Shown here one piece after another: positions 23,223 through 36,344 of a stretch of DNA of 64,000 nucleotides. This stretch comes from Rhizophagus irregularis (taxonomy: Eukaryota > Glomeromycota > Glomeromycetes > Glomerales > Glomeraceae): positions 3,038,001 through 3,102,000 of the forward strand of contig NC_089434.1 in assembly GCF_026210795.1 (NCBI RefSeq), given 5' to 3'. The translations under genes were made by a program, and so were the position numbers. Under the pieces are notes generated by a model, which was given only the letters and a program-made list of their open reading frames with translations, searched no databases and was not told where the DNA came from. Every line of letters starts with the position of its first letter. The stretch's first letter is position 1.

Positions 23223-25067
23223 TTATGAGATATTTTGTGTATTCGTTCTAGAATTCTGTAAAAGTTGAGCTGCAAATATTTCCATATTTTTGACAGTTTC
23301 ACGCCATTGTGATAAAACTTCTATCGTCGTCTTGAGCATATTTTCCGGTGGAATATCTTGTGGCAATACATTAGATGAAAATTCTTGATTTATTTCTTCA
23401 TAATCATTTAGTACCAATAGAATAACTGTCTTAATAAAATCTCGAAGTTGTGGTACTAATCGCACAACTTTGTTAATTTGTTCTAGAGAAGGAATAACTC
23501 GATTCACATCATCTATTTTTAAAATTAACATGATTTCCTAATGAAGTAGGGTAATTAATCATTATTTGTTTTAGATATTCAGATATTATTAATTACCTAA
23601 TACAAATATTTCGCTTACTTTGACTAAATCAGCCAAGGCTTCTACTTCCAATTCATCAACTTTGGTTAATTGCAATTTGAAATATAATTTATCCCTGAAA
23701 ATGTTACGTCGCGTTTCTATTGTTTTTGATTCCTTTGTATCTAATAAATTAATTATAAATTTTTAACTTTAAAAAAATGTGTATTATAAATCAATCACAT
23801 TTTATATATTTCTATATACCCTTAGAAGGACTCTTAGATAATGGTCTTGTGTTTCTTTTGTATGCATGCAATTCCAATTTGAGTCGTTCGTTCTCTTCAC
23901 GCATAGATTCAAGTTCAAGAGAATTGGTATTGTTTTGACTATCCAACGCCATTTTTAAGCGTTTATTTTCCTCACGTAACTTTTCAAGTTCTTGCCAATT
24001 AACGGAATCAAACTTGAAATTTTTATTCTCTTCACGTAAATGATTTAATTCTTTCAAGAAATTATCGGAATAAATTTTTATTTGTTCATTTTCTTTTTGT
24101 AATAGATCAACTTCTCTACGAAGATTATCAGAATGAATTTTTAGTTTTTCATTCTCTTCACGCGTTTGTTCTAATTCTTGAATGATGGGATCAAGTTGAT
24201 TAGCTTGCTTAATTTCTTTTCCTTCTTTTACTGTTTTTTCTACTACTACTACTTCTTCTATTACTTTTTCTTCTATTGCTTCTTTTATTACTTCTTCTAC
24301 TATTTCTTTTGTTTTATTCTCTATGTTTTCCTTTTCTAACGCAATCCCTTCTTGTGAAATGTTTTTTATGAGATTAGACGATTCATTTGACTAATTAAAT
24401 TAAAATTGATTAAATTAATAATTATTATTGAAATTTTTTTTTTTTAAAAAAAAAATGTAATAATGCATTAAAAACAATTTACATTTCCTAGAATATTAGA
24501 AGAATCATTTGATGATGAACTTTTCGTTTCTCGGTTTTCTAATAATTGTCTCAATTTTGTGTAATTAACTTCATCATCTTCTACAACACTTGCGACAAAA
24601 TGTGTTACATCTCCTTTTTCAACTAGATATAATATAAATAAATTTTAATATCAGAAATTTTTCACATATATATACATATATAACATATATATATCTATTA
24701 AAAAGATTTATTTACTCATGATAGAAGGCATTTCAGTAATAGTTGAATTACTTAATATTGACAAATCATTTTGTGAATATTGTATAGTTTGATCATACTC
24801 ATTCGCTTTTGCAGGGTGAGCAAAACTTGTTATTTCAACTCCTATATCTCGATAATCGATATTTTCTCTAGATACCACAGTTTTGGCTATAATAGAAGGA
24901 ATTATATCAGAAACGTTACTAGATTCTTCAAAAGTATAAGTACGATTTGGAACAGGTGAAGAACAAGCTGACGCGTAATTGGAATGATTATCTTCTTGTA
25001 CCATGTTACCAAGATTAAGATTTTTATTATTTATAACTTCAAAACCACTTTTGATATCTGAAGACAT
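23223..25067 (-). CDS. Unrecognised coiled-coil protein
   Basis: Five exons (25067-24716, 24622-24483, 24390-23820, 23740-23619, 23537-23223) join to 1500 nt, 499 residues, with no stop. I do not recognise the family. The N-terminal 165 residues are Ser/Asn-rich and probably disordered. Residues about 165-350 form a long coiled coil built on repeated LREENxxLK / LxxENEKLK units, preceded by a Glu/Val/Lys stretch (EEVIKEAIEEKVIEE). The C-terminal 145 residues are a compact helical segment (LYFKLQLTKVDELEVEALADL, IPSLEQINKVVRLVPQLRDF, LSQWRETVKNMEIFAAQLLQ) that looks like a real folded domain. A structural, cytoskeletal or scaffold role is possible but not shown. The ATG at 25065-25067 follows a poly-A run. 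The gene is divergent from UTP14. Confidence 0.8.
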
Positions 25068-25500
25068 TTTTTTTTTTTTCAAAAAAAAAACTCAAAAATA
25101 AAAGAATAATAGTATTATTATATAAAGGAATATAAATGAAATCTTTCTAAAAGGAAATTTGAAATTTGAGTTCTAAGTTTTTAATACAAATGGTTTAAAA
25201 ATTTATTTTTTTATAAAAGTTGTTTATATACGCGTGTTTCTTTCTTTTATAAACAAGGAGATTTTTAGTTCTGGTGGATTTAATTCGGGCTAAGATAATA
25301 TGATATTAAAACGAAACTTCCTTTTTTATGTTACAACACGTGACAGCCTCAAATGTACTCTGTACGACTGTACGTAATTCAATTCAATTATATGAAGTCA
25401 CGTGGGTAGAAAATTTGTTGGTGTTACTGAAAAATTGATCTAATGATCAACACTACAATCTAAAATTTTTTTTTTTAAAAAAAAAAACTCATTTTCCAAC
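25068..25500. promoter_or_regulatory. Divergent promoter region (coiled-coil gene / UTP14)
   Basis: 432 bp between start codons. Both starts are immediately preceded on their own strand by A-rich 5' leaders, and CACGTG-like words (ACACGTGAC near 25337, TCACGTGGG near 25398) lie in the middle. CACGTGAC is a bHLH-type site, but no regulator can be named. Confidence 0.5.
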
Positions 25501-28500
25501 ATGGGAAAGAAAAAAATAACGAAATTTTCTTCAAAACTTAGGGTTAGCTTTGATGAAAATTCTATTAAAAATTCAAAAACTTCAAAAACTTCAACTACAA
25601 ATTCTAAAAAACCTCGACCAAAAAATTCTTCAATAAGCAAACAGCAGAAAAAACCTAATAAAATTTTCGGAAATGATATTTTTGAAGTTGAACAAGACGA
25701 AACTAAATACGAACGACGTCGTAGAAATATCGATGAAATAGAAAGCTACGAGTATATCGGTGTTGATAAGATTGAAAAAAAGGATGATGAGGAGATTGAT
25801 AGTGACGAAGCTTTTAATGATTCTGATGAAGAAAGGTTTGAACATTTTATATTTAGAGGATCTATTCAGAAAGTTAGTTTTTATCGCTATTATTTGAGTT
25901 GGTTTTTACTATATAGAACACGATTTTAATATTTAAAGATTTTGTAGGACATAAAAAAGCGGTTGGATGAAGAGATCGATTTAAACGAAACTGATGACGA
26001 CTCCAGTGAGGAGGGTGAATCAGATGAAGGTGATGAATTAGATAAAGAGTATCAGGAAGATGAGAGTGGGATAACAGGAATAAATGTGGAGGGCTTTGTT
26101 GGATTTGGTGAATCAGACAGCGATGAAGACGAAACGGATGAGGAAGTTAAAGCTTTGATAGAAAATGAGGAAGATAATGATATGCAAGAAATTGATGATG
26201 AAACCAAGGCAGATAATCTGGCTTCTTTTATTGGTTCATTAGATAAAAAAAGGAAAAGAACTCTTGATGATGAAATAAATTCTTTCGAAAAACCAAAAAA
26301 GCAATTAAAAGAGCGAACAGAAGCTTATGAAGAATCAGAATATAATTTATCAACTAGAGAGTCTTCAAATGTTAGAAAGAAGATTGATCTGAGTGACCTT
26401 CTTGGATCAATTCAAGAAGAAACTGGTTTTAGTGGATTGAAACAAAAATTAGCATCACTGGAAAGTGGTGGTAATAAAGGAACTTATAAGGAACCTTTAC
26501 CAGCTCCTTTACCTCCCCGAATTCAAGACAGATTGAATAGACAAGTTGCTTACGAAAAGACTAAAAAAGATATTACTAAATGGGAACCAATTGTTAAGCA
26601 AAATCGGGAAGCCGAACATTTAAAATTTCCCATCAATGCATCTCTTCCACATAAGCAAACAAATAGTGTTTTGGTTGCCACATTTCAAGTGTGTTAAATT
26701 ATTTTCATTATTATTTAAACTTTATTTTGTCATTGTTTTATAACTAATTTACTAATCTTTGATTAGCCCTCAACAGGATTTGAAAAAGAAGTAGATTCCG
26801 TATTGGTGGAAAGTGGTGTAAAGGAAAAGAATTTACAACAATATGAAGAACTTCAGATGAGTAAATTGTCGGTTGAAGAGGTTGAAAAACGAGTGAAAGA
26901 ATTGCGTAAAATGCGTGAATTAGCATTTCGCGAAGAGATCAAAGCGAGAAGGATCGCTAAAATTAAAAGTAAGACTTATCGTAAAATCAGAAAGAAGGAA
27001 AAAAACAAGTTAAGTCTTAAACAATTGGCCGAACTTGATCCCAAACTTGCTCGTGAAGAACAGTTAAGGCTTGAAACAACACGTGCTCAAGAACGTATGA
27101 CTTTGAAACATAAGAATACTAGCAAGTGGGCTAAGCAGGCTTTAAAACATGGACATCATAATTTAGAGAGTCGCCAAGCAATTGCTGAGCAACTGCGAAG
27201 ACACGAGGAATTAAAACGAAAAATTCATGACCTTGGATCTGATGAAGAATTAGATGATTTTTCAAGTGAAAATACTGATGTTGAAAAAGAGGATGATATT
27301 GACGCTATCAAAGCAAAAGTATTTGACGAATTGGCACAATTAGAACAGAAAGAAGGTGAAAATGAAGAAGAAATGAAAGGATTATTTGGAATGAAATTTA
27401 TGCGAATTGCTACAGAAAGAGAAAAACATCGCACCCAAGGAATGATCGATGATTTCATCGAGGATTTGGAAAATGAAGAAAATGAAGAAAATGCAACAAA
27501 AGATGAAACTAAAAAAGAAGCGAAAGAGAGTTCAATAACTCACGTTGGAAACAATCCTGGTAGAATGATATTTGGAGGGGACATTGAGGTAAATTAAAAC
27601 ATGTTTCCTTAATACATATTATTTTCCAATTATAAACAATTATATATTAGTATTAAAATTGAATTTATTTAGAAATCAACTTCCGAACACAAAGTTGATA
27701 TTAAAAAGGTATCTATTTTAATAATCTGAGCTGGAACTATCTAAATGTATATTTATCCGTCCTTTTTTTTTTATTCATAAGTTGTCGAAATCTATTTTTG
27801 ACCCGAAATCTTCGCTCTCAGAGGAATCGAAAGATGATAGTAGACAGACTGAACCTATTAATGATTATTCTGTGGAAACTAATTCCGAAGAAGAGAATCC
27901 GTGGCTCCAAACAGATTCTTCCAGAATAGTATCTTCCAGTAAAAAGAATAATAAAGGCATTATAAAAGAAAACAATAGATCTGATAAGATAGTATCAAAA
28001 TTGAAAAAATTGAAACAAGGAGACCAATCACAAGATAGTATTGAAATTGATGCAGACAAAGTACTTACAATCGGTTCTGTACAAATGACCGGTAAGTCTT
28101 TAATATACACATATTTTTTTTTATTAAGATCTAATTAATTTATTAATTTAAGAGAATAAAAATAATAAAATAGAGGATTCATCAATTTCACGAAATGATA
28201 ATACTTCAAACGCAAAATCGAAGTTTAAATCTGCGGAAGAAAATTCTGACGATACATTAGACGTTGAAGCAAATTTTGTACATACTAAAGATTCTATAGC
28301 ATTTTCACAAAGAGAATTAGTTGCTCGTGCATTTGCAAATGATAATGTTGTAGAAGTAAGTAATAATCATAATTTTTAGTTTATCAATCTATTAGGTTTC
28401 AACTTTCAATTCAACTTAATTATATTATATATCTTCAGGAATTTGAAGCGGAAAAACAAGCAATTATAGAGGATGATGAGCCAAAAGAACAAGACTTGAC

Positions 28501-29021
28501 GTTACCAGGATGGGTAAGTATTTTAGACATTGACATTTTCTGTTTAATCAATCATAATTATTTACATAATCATGTTTTAAATATTTTAGGGTTCATGGGG
28601 TGGCAAAGGAGTGAAGAAGCCAAAAAAGAAGAAACTTGTTTTAGCCAAGCCACTACCCGGAGGTATTGAAGCTTCCAAAAGAAAAGACGTGAAATTGCAA
28701 CACGTGATTATTAATGAGAAAAGGATTAAGAAGGTAAAAAATTTTTGTATATTATTGAATTTTTGTATATTATTGTTTTCCCAAATTTGATAACCAATCA
28801 ACACTTTATTCATATAGGCCAAGAAATATCTTTCTACGAATATCCCGCATCCTTTTGAAACCCGTGAACAATATGAACGAAGTCTTCGTACTCCTCTTGG
28901 CAAAGAATGGAATACTCAAGAAGTTTTCCAGAAAATAGTAACACCACGAATTATAACTAAAATGGGAACTGTTATCGATCCATTGAATGTACCCTTTCCT
29001 ACTAGTGATCTTGATGAATAA
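25501..29021 (+). CDS. UTP14: U3 snoRNA-associated protein UTP14 (SSU processome)
   Basis: Nine exons (25501-25872, 25948-26688, 26767-27588, 27673-27708, 27782-28091, 28153-28355, 28439-28513, 28590-28733, 28818-29021) total 2907 nt, 968 residues. Utp14 is a nucleolar component of the small-subunit processome and activates the helicase Dhr1 to release U3 from pre-18S rRNA. Seen here: acidic N-terminal stretches (DDDSSEEGESDEGDE); the conserved core with LPAPLPPRIQDRLNRQVAYE, EEIKARRIAKIKSKTYRKI and RMTLKHKNTSKWAKQ; and the family C-terminus LPGWGSWGG, NEKRIKKAKKYL and PHPFETREQYERSLR. Exon 1 ends at a GTTAGT donor, chosen because it keeps frame with exon 2. Very short introns and a 36-nt exon 4 are notable. 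The gene is convergent with GPATCH1. Confidence 0.95.
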
Positions 29022-29260
29022 TGATATTTAACGTACAATTTCAACCGATTAGAAATCTTGATTATTTAATTACCAAGTTTTAATTGTTAATAATATAGTG
29101 TATTAATTTAATCATTTTAAATGGTTCTATTTATTTGGTATGGTAAATATTTTTTTTTTTGACTTTTTCTAATAATGGAAACGTCTCAAATTCGGCTTGA
29201 ACAAAAACAGTCTTAGGAAACTATATATTACATAATAAAAATGCTCCATCTGTACATGTT

Positions 29261-32200
29261 TCACCATAAATCCATTGCTCTTGGTCGATTTCTAACTCTG
29301 CTAGTATTAGACTTATTATTATTGTCATTTTTGGATTGTGGTGAAGTAGTTCGTTTTTCTTTTGAATGTATTAAAGATGGAGATGGTATTTCCCATTTCT
29401 TAGGTTTTATTGTTTCTATTTGTTTCTCTGAACGATTTTCAATTTTTTTATCATTCACCTCTTCCTTCGCTTTATCTAATGATTTTGTTATTTGATGATG
29501 ATGAGGATCTTTATCGCGATGATATTTTTCACTTCTATCATTATATCCATCTTCGTCTTCATGACGTTTCTTCTTACTATTTCTACGTCTTTCATCATCC
29601 CCGCTCTCTTCACATGATCTTTTGTTAGCTTTTTTCTCGTAACCTTTCGAGTGTTTCTTTTTCCTTTTCCTTTTTTCCGATTTATGTTTCTTAGATGATG
29701 AAACATGAGAATGTTTATGATGACTGTGTGAATATTTATGCTCACGACGTGATAAAGATTCGCCGGACTCTACTGATGACGAGCTATCATTTTCACTGGA
29801 TTTGGTTCGCTTTATAGATGGACCAATTATCGATTCATCATCGAATGACAATGATACTCGAGTCACATGATCTTTCTCTTTTCTTTTAGAATGTAAAGTC
29901 TGTGATTGCGATACTTCCGTTGATTCATTAGATTGTACCTTTTCTGCACGATCTGTTTTCTTTTTGAACATTGGTCGAAATGGTGTGCTAACTGCTTCTA
30001 CAGATTCCGATGAAACAGGCGGTGATTTTTTATCTTCTACCGCACTTATTGTCCCGATAACCATATTTGGTGGTTCCTGATAATAAATTTTAAAAATTAA
30101 TATTACTTTTGTACTTGCATGATAATTGGTCATTTACATAAAATTTATATTTGCTACCTTATGTTTTGGTGCTGCTTCTTCGTCTTCTGTATCTGATTCG
30201 CCAAATATAGATTTAAAAAGTTCCATAGCAGGCCTAGTTTTATGAACATCAACTTCCTTAACATCACCGCTTTCTGTAGATGTATTCAAAGATACGGCCT
30301 TATCCTCTTCGGTTTCTTTTTGACTCTTAGAATTAGTAAATCCCATAAAATTTTGCGAATCCTGCTTCTCAAGAATGTCATTCATTGTTTCTTTGCTTAA
30401 AATATCTTTTTGCCCTTTTTGAGTTTTTCCAGATTGATTATCATATTTATACTCGGGATGTGGATTCGCAACATTAAACCGCTTACATAAAAGACGACTA
30501 GGATAAAAACTTGTTCTAGTTCTTGTAAGAGGACCAAACATATTCATCCTAGCTGCAGTTTCAGCTGAAGATTCAGAAGACTCTAGAGGAACTTGAATTG
30601 CCTTGCGAATACCAGTGTCATCTTGATCTATTTGGGTTGGCTGCGCACTATCTTTTTCAGGTTGTCTGAAATCTTCCACAGATTTTGCACTGGTAAAACG
30701 AGATGCCATCATTTTTGACATTGGACGGAATATTCTCGCAGACTGCGCAAATTCGTCGAGTTCTTTGATATATTCCTCAACGGTAATCCCCTTAGGATTA
30801 AATAAACATATGTATCGTTAATGAATTAATGATACTAGAATTTAATTTCATTTAATATAAATAGTAAAATAATTTTACTTCGGTCTGTTTCAAAGGAATA
30901 GTACTCAATTCAGCCTGCACCTCCAAAAAGTGTTTGTATCTTGCTTGCTTTTTCTTATCACTTTCAAAAGGAATAAATCCTTGCAAAGCTGCTAATGCGA
31001 CGTCTTTATCTACTTTTGGAATTTCTACCTCACTGGGCTGTTTCTTCTTTACTTCACCTGTAGTATCAATCATATAACCAATTAGATTATCCAATCTATC
31101 CTTATCCTTTCGGGAGACATAATCAAACACAGAACGTGCTGGTGCACTCAGTGGAGTCTCTCCTAATAGTTCACCACGCTTTAAACGAGACATATTAGTT
31201 TTTATTACTTTTATATGAAAGAAGCGTACTGTATTTTACAGTATATATGTGAATACCTGTTCGGCTAATATAGCTAACGTTGTCTGCTTTTGTTTACCCT
31301 TTTGAAATAATTCTTGAGTATCTATCTTATTTATTTCTCCGGAAGGATTAAATTCATGCATAGGTACAAATCCTTGTGGAAGGATTGGCGGAGCAAACCT
31401 ATCAAAAATAAATTCATTATTATATAATAAATATTAAACAAAGCATAAATGAAATTTACCATTTATCAATCGGAACAGGACGTGATGCCAATACAAATCC
31501 TTGTAGAGGTAACCTCCCATCATGACATACTCCGTTTGAAAACTAGCATAATTGAGGCGGGAACAAAATTTAGTATTATAGTTCATAAGTTAAAATCTTA
31601 CAGATTTATGAAACAAAATGCCACCTTTTTTTCTCGATTTTTTTTAGAAGATAAATATTTAGATAATTTTTTTCCTCCCATGACTATTGTATCCTCATCG
31701 TCATCAATTAGTGATGTATGAAAATTTGACTTCGAAGTTTCACCATACAGAATTGCGTCGTCATCGTCATCTAATTCTTTTTTTGCAAAAAAAAAAAAAT
31801 TATTACGTTAGAATAACATGAGATAAATAATATAACTTGAATATCCTTACCTCGCGTATATAATGAATCTTGAAGCTTTTTGTGTTGAAGATAACTGTCA
31901 CCTAAATGAGGTTAATATGACTGTAGTACATTACATTCTGTTGAATTAGCTGCACTATCGAATACAATTAATTACCTTTAATGTTGCCTGAATGAGGGAT
32001 AAATTCAGTAGCATTCTTGAAAGGATCAAAATCAAGACCGAAAGTGTCATTTTTTTGGTCAAATTTTATTATTTGAGTATCCTTAGGAGCGAATAAGACA
32101 CTTTTATCAGATTCAATAAATTCTAGTTAAACAAGTATGAATGTAAGTTCTAAACTTATATTGAGTAAATTTATAAAAATTGTTGATTGCTTTACCTGTA

Positions 32201-33161
32201 TCTTCACTCTGAATCTTTGAAACACGAGGACCAATTCCCTGACCTTCCCGCCAACCCATTGCTTTTAATAATCGAACACCTATTAAAAAAAATGAAATAT
32301 GTAATCATTCATGTATTTGATGATGAATAAATTCAAAAAATAAAAAACTATATCATACCTACAGGCTCCTTATTAGGTAATACCAAATCATCAATAAATT
32401 TGTCTGGTAACGCACCCAACACACTTATAGTAAAACAAAAATATGTATATAAAATACGAAATATTAAAAAAATACTAATTCTTAATTTTAAATACCTGCC
32501 GCTTTCTTCCATAGAGCTAGCTAACATACGCTTCCTTTCTAATTCGCGTTCAGTGGAACCAAAGGAATCGAATTCATCAGTGGCAACAAGTTTTTGATTT
32601 TGTAACGATTCCTATACATTGAAATACAGTCATTAGTTCTTTAAGTAGACAACAAATAATCGGTATAATGTTTTGATATTTACCTCTAAATCTTCTTCAT
32701 CCATAAAATCTTCTGGTTTAAAATCTTTACGGTCTGATCTTTTATTTCGTGATGAAACAAATGTTGACGGCGTCCATCCTATAGCAAAGTAATAAGCATA
32801 TAAATTAATAAGATACAGATAATTGAAACCTAAAACTTTGCGGTATACCTTTTTTAGATCCGACCGTGTTAAAGTAGCCCGCGGACCACCCGCCTTTGAA
32901 AGCACCATGAAAACGCCTCAAGCCTTGTTCATCACGAACCTTTAGAAAAAAGAAAAAAATATATATATATAAATGTCAGAATAAGCTTTGAACCATGAAT
33001 TAAAGTAAAAGAATTTTCACCTCTTGCTTCCAAACAGGTTGAAATTTTCCCTTGTCTTGTTCATCCGTATCAGGAAGTTCTGTTCCATATATAACGAAAG
33101 TCTCATTAAAAGCATCGTCATCGTCTTCTATATGTTTAGGTTTCTTTTTATTAAAAGACAT
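29261..33161 (-). CDS. GPATCH1: G-patch domain protein GPATCH1 (TOUGH-like splicing factor)
   Basis: Fourteen exons (33161-33021, 32939-32849, 32778-32684, 32611-32496, 32423-32359, 32279-32196, 32122-31976, 31901-31851, 31776-31625, 31542-31460, 31398-31257, 31178-30879, 30790-30158, 30076-29261) total 2916 nt, 971 residues. GPATCH1, the plant TOUGH orthologue, is a spliceosomal C-complex G-patch protein that partners the DEAH helicase DHX35. Seen: the N-terminal DUF1604 region ([28 protein letters not shown]); the G-patch ([20 protein letters not shown], about 160-185); [14 protein letters not shown]; a SURP-like or helical middle ([20 protein letters not shown]); and an RS/KH-rich tail ending [10 protein letters not shown]. 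Exon 9 uses a purine-rich acceptor and exon 12 an acceptor at TTTAAAG; both are needed for frame. Confidence 0.92.
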
Positions 33162-34134
33162 TGTTATAATCTTGATCTTTTTAACGGGATAAATTTATAA
33201 CTGATCGTGACTATATGAATTTTCACCAATATCGTACCACCACCAAATTTTCACCCCACGTGACTTGTGTGTAGCGATCAATTAATTAATAAATTAGTAT
33301 TTTCATACTTGTTAAATAACTTTAAAATGGTAATATTATAAATATAAAAAATGCTTCTATTATAGAAAAAGAGCACTTACAGTATATGTATAACAAAATT
33401 CATATTAAAAATACATGAAAAGGTAAAAAAAGGAAGTATTAATATTTCTTAAATTTTTGTAAAAATTGATATTTACTGTTCTACATTTATTTTAAAGCAT
33501 AATTAACTAGATAAAATAGGCTAAGTAAAGTTGTTCAGCATATATGGAATTACTTAAATATTAATTTTTATCAAGCTGATTCAAATATTTATAATGTATA
33601 AATTTAGTATCTTTTACTAAAAATTATTTCTTTAAAAATAATGTTTGTTTATTTGTCTATTAAATGTATACTATTGTATATGTTTTTAATATATTATATA
33701 TCTCTATTTTTTTAATTAATTAATAATTTAAATTGGAGAATTGACTGCTACGCTAATCACTTGATTATTTTTCTAGCAGTAGAAGATAGCTGAAAGAAAA
33801 ACTTGGTTTTTCTTATCTTAAGACCATATAAGATAAAAGTAATTCTTTCAAAATTCATTTAAGCTAAAAATTTCCAGTTTTAAAGAAGCTATATATCAGA
33901 TATCAGAACTCATTCAGAAGTAATTCTCATTAAAGAAATTTTACTTCTGCAAAATTAAGCTTTTATCATATTTCTAAAAGTCATAATAGTTATATACTAG
34001 ATGACTTGACTTTAAATATTGCACTTGTGTATAATTGTTTTCCTATTAGTTTTCTTTTCTTTAAAAGGATTAATTAAAATTAAATTTAATAAAGTGAGAA
34101 GAATTATTTTCAAATGTATTTATTGTAAGGGCAA
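33162..34134. other. Intergenic region upstream of GPATCH1
   Basis: The GPATCH1 promoter should lie in the first few hundred bases (a CCACGTGAC word lies at about 33257). The rest is AT-rich without a recognisable gene or element. Confidence 0.45.
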
Positions 34135-34543
34135 TAACATATATTAACTAATATTTTAGGAGGTGGAGAACAGGGACGATGATTTTTTGTGATCACAGAA
34201 TTTCACAGAAAATCACAAAATTTGGCTATAAAAATGTTGATAATTTTCAAGTTTTTGGCCTGATTTAGGATTTGAAATTATTATAATTCCGGCAGACACT
34301 AAATTTGGCCAGAATTTACGAATCGTAATGTTGGCCAACCTTGCATAATTCTGGCCAAATCACAAAATTTCACAAAATTTACTTTTATCACACACAAAAT
34401 TTACTTTATACCGCCACAAAAAATCATCGTCCCTGGTGGAGAAGTAAAAGAAAATCTTAGGTTACACATAATATAAAATATGTGAAATAGTTTTGATTGG
34501 TCAGTAAATATTACTATTAAAATAATATTAGCTAATATATGTT
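34135..34543. repeat. Inverted-repeat element split by a hAT-like MITE
   Basis: The outer ends read TAACATATATTAACTAATATT on the left (34135) and inverted as TAACATATATTAGCTAATATT on the right (ending 34543). The left arm is followed almost at once by the hAT-like insertion at 34171, so the two arms are now 409 bp apart. No target duplication is evident for the outer element. Confidence 0.6.
34171..34435. mobile_element. hAT-like MITE, CAGGGACG ends, 8-bp target duplication
   Basis: A 265-bp unit with perfect 21-bp terminal inverted repeats (CAGGGACGATGATTTTTTGT then G, mirrored as CACAAAAAATCATCGTCCCT then G). It is flanked by the perfect direct repeat GTGGAGAA at 34163-34170 and 34436-34443. 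CAGGG termini with an 8-bp target duplication define hAT-type elements. The interior contains repeated CACAAAATTT and TTGGCCAGAATT motifs and does not code. Confidence 0.9.
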
Positions 34544-34645
34544 ACTACTCTAAAAGTAATAAATAATTAATATATTAAAGGGAAAATATTATTTTTCAAT
34601 TTTTTTTTCCAAAATAAATGTTATAATATATGCAAAAGGGATTCA

Positions 34646-34861
34646 CCTACTACTAAGATATGTCACCGGTAGAAATTTTACTTTCATATGAAACCTTACT
34701 TTAGGATTTGCTTAAATTCTATTAATTAATTAAGCTAAAAAAGAAACTGAAAAAATCTACATGATAAAACTTGTAAAATTTTCTTTTATAGTAGGATCTT
34801 TAAAGAATTTTATATGTAAACTTTACCTTAAGTCACAGAGTGACTTATCTTAATAGTAGAC
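34646..34861. mobile_element. MITE of the CCTACTACTAAGATA family, copy 1
   Basis: The ends CCTACTACTAAGATA and, inverted, CTACTATTAAGATA bound about 216 bp. The sequence aligns along its whole length with a second copy at 46353-46561, for example ACTTTCATATGAAA, GATTTGCTTAAATTCTATTA, TTATAGTAGGATCTT and TATATGTAAACTTTACCTTA. No clear target duplication. Confidence 0.75.
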
Positions 34862-35314
34862 GGAGTCCTATGCAAAATAAATATTGTACCAATTAAATTC
34901 AGATGTCACAAAATCATGTGAGATAAAAAAATTTTATAGCAATACTGGGGTAGTTATGATTATCTTGCTGATCTTGCATCCCTAGAATATAAAGAATACA
35001 AATATGAAATTATTAGTAATATTTTATATAGTTATATTATGTTTTTAATTTATTAAATTGTATTATTATTGTATTATTATATATTATCTTTATTAAATAT
35101 AAATATATTGCAAAATTTTATTGATTTACATTCGATTTGTTAAAATATTTTTTTGTTACTAAATTTATTACAATTGTTATTTCTTTTAAATTTTAATTTG
35201 AAATTCATTACCCAATCTTTTAAAATTAATTTTTCTATCAGACTATTCGTATCTAATCAAAAAGTTTAATCAGCACCATCCTATTAAACTTTTGAGAATT
35301 TTTCGATTCTGCAA

Positions 35315-35985
35315 TTTGAACTAGAAGCATTTATAAATATCAGTGATAAAGAAAAAGCTCACGAATAGTTTCAAACATTTGAATCTCATTCTAAAATAAC
35401 TATACCATAAATAAAAGGATATAGAATAAAGAGAAAAAAGGTGCTTTAAGAAAGAAATAACATTGTATACATGGAAATAAAGTTAAAAAAAATAAGGTAA
35501 TTATGAAACAAAATTTACACAGTTATCATTTAGAATACAAAATATTCATTATAGTGCAAGCATCAAAATTTGGCTAGAAAATTGGCATCTTGAGTCATAT
35601 AGCTAACCACTAGAAATTAGCATTAGATTTACATACAATCATGTGATAGATTTAGCTGAATCTTTAAGTTTTTGGCATATTAAAGAAGAAGTATGTGAAA
35701 GATTTCTAGAGTTGTTTAAAGATGGATATTTATCAGCTTCAGCAATATATACTTATGAAAATGAACTTCACATTACACAGAAAGTGATTAAAAGTTACTT
35801 AAAACACTTGCAGATTGAGCTATAAATTTAGACTATAGTTATGTTGTTAAACTTTTCTACAAATACCATAATAATATTTTTAGAAGTCGTAATGGCAAGA
35901 AAATATTCGAATGTTTAATAGAAGTAATTGATAATTATAATAGTGCATATGGGCTGATTTGTTTACTCTGCATTAAAAAGAGTTA
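35315..35985 (+). pseudogene. N-terminal remnant of a MULE/SWIM-type transposase
   Basis: Successive frames interrupted by stops read FELEAFINISDKEKAHE, then (after TAG) FQTFESHSKITIP. A longer open piece at 35638-35825 has NHVIDLAESLSFWHIKEEV, and a shifted frame at 35831-35988 has YSYVVKLFYKYHNN and SRNGKKIFECLIEV. From memory these blocks occur in this order in a large Rhizophagus family of MULE-like proteins whose C-terminus resembles the remnant at 48048-48540. Several stops and shifts make it dead. The family name is a recollection, not a search result. Confidence 0.45.
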
Positions 35986-36344
35986 TTGATTGATTTTCAC
36001 AATTTTTGTTACTCAAAATTGTTTTGTAATACCAAAAAATCATCTGATTGATGATCACTTGACTAAATAATAAGTTAAACAAAAATTTACATTTGTGAAA
36101 CTTAAATTATTAAATGTAAAAGAACTGTGAAAAAACCCATTTCACTAATAAAAAACCCATTTCTCATATATATGGAATTTTTAATATATATTATTAAAAA
36201 GTAAGTATATTTTAATAGAATATAAAGTAAAATAAAAATTTATATAGCCTTAGTAGCTATAAATGTTTATAAAAGTATAATAAAAATATCATATAAAAGA
36301 TGGTATCATAATAGATATTTTCAAACAATAAAAATAATTATTTT

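Noticed and set aside
29410-29745. Frames on both strands overlapping the GPATCH1 tail
   Set aside because: Shadows of the Ser/Lys/His-rich coding exon; no independent support.
30134-30157. Extension of GPATCH1 exon 13 to VANINFM
   Set aside because: The terminal donor there leaves the wrong phase for exon 14; the GTAGCA donor after KHK is in phase.
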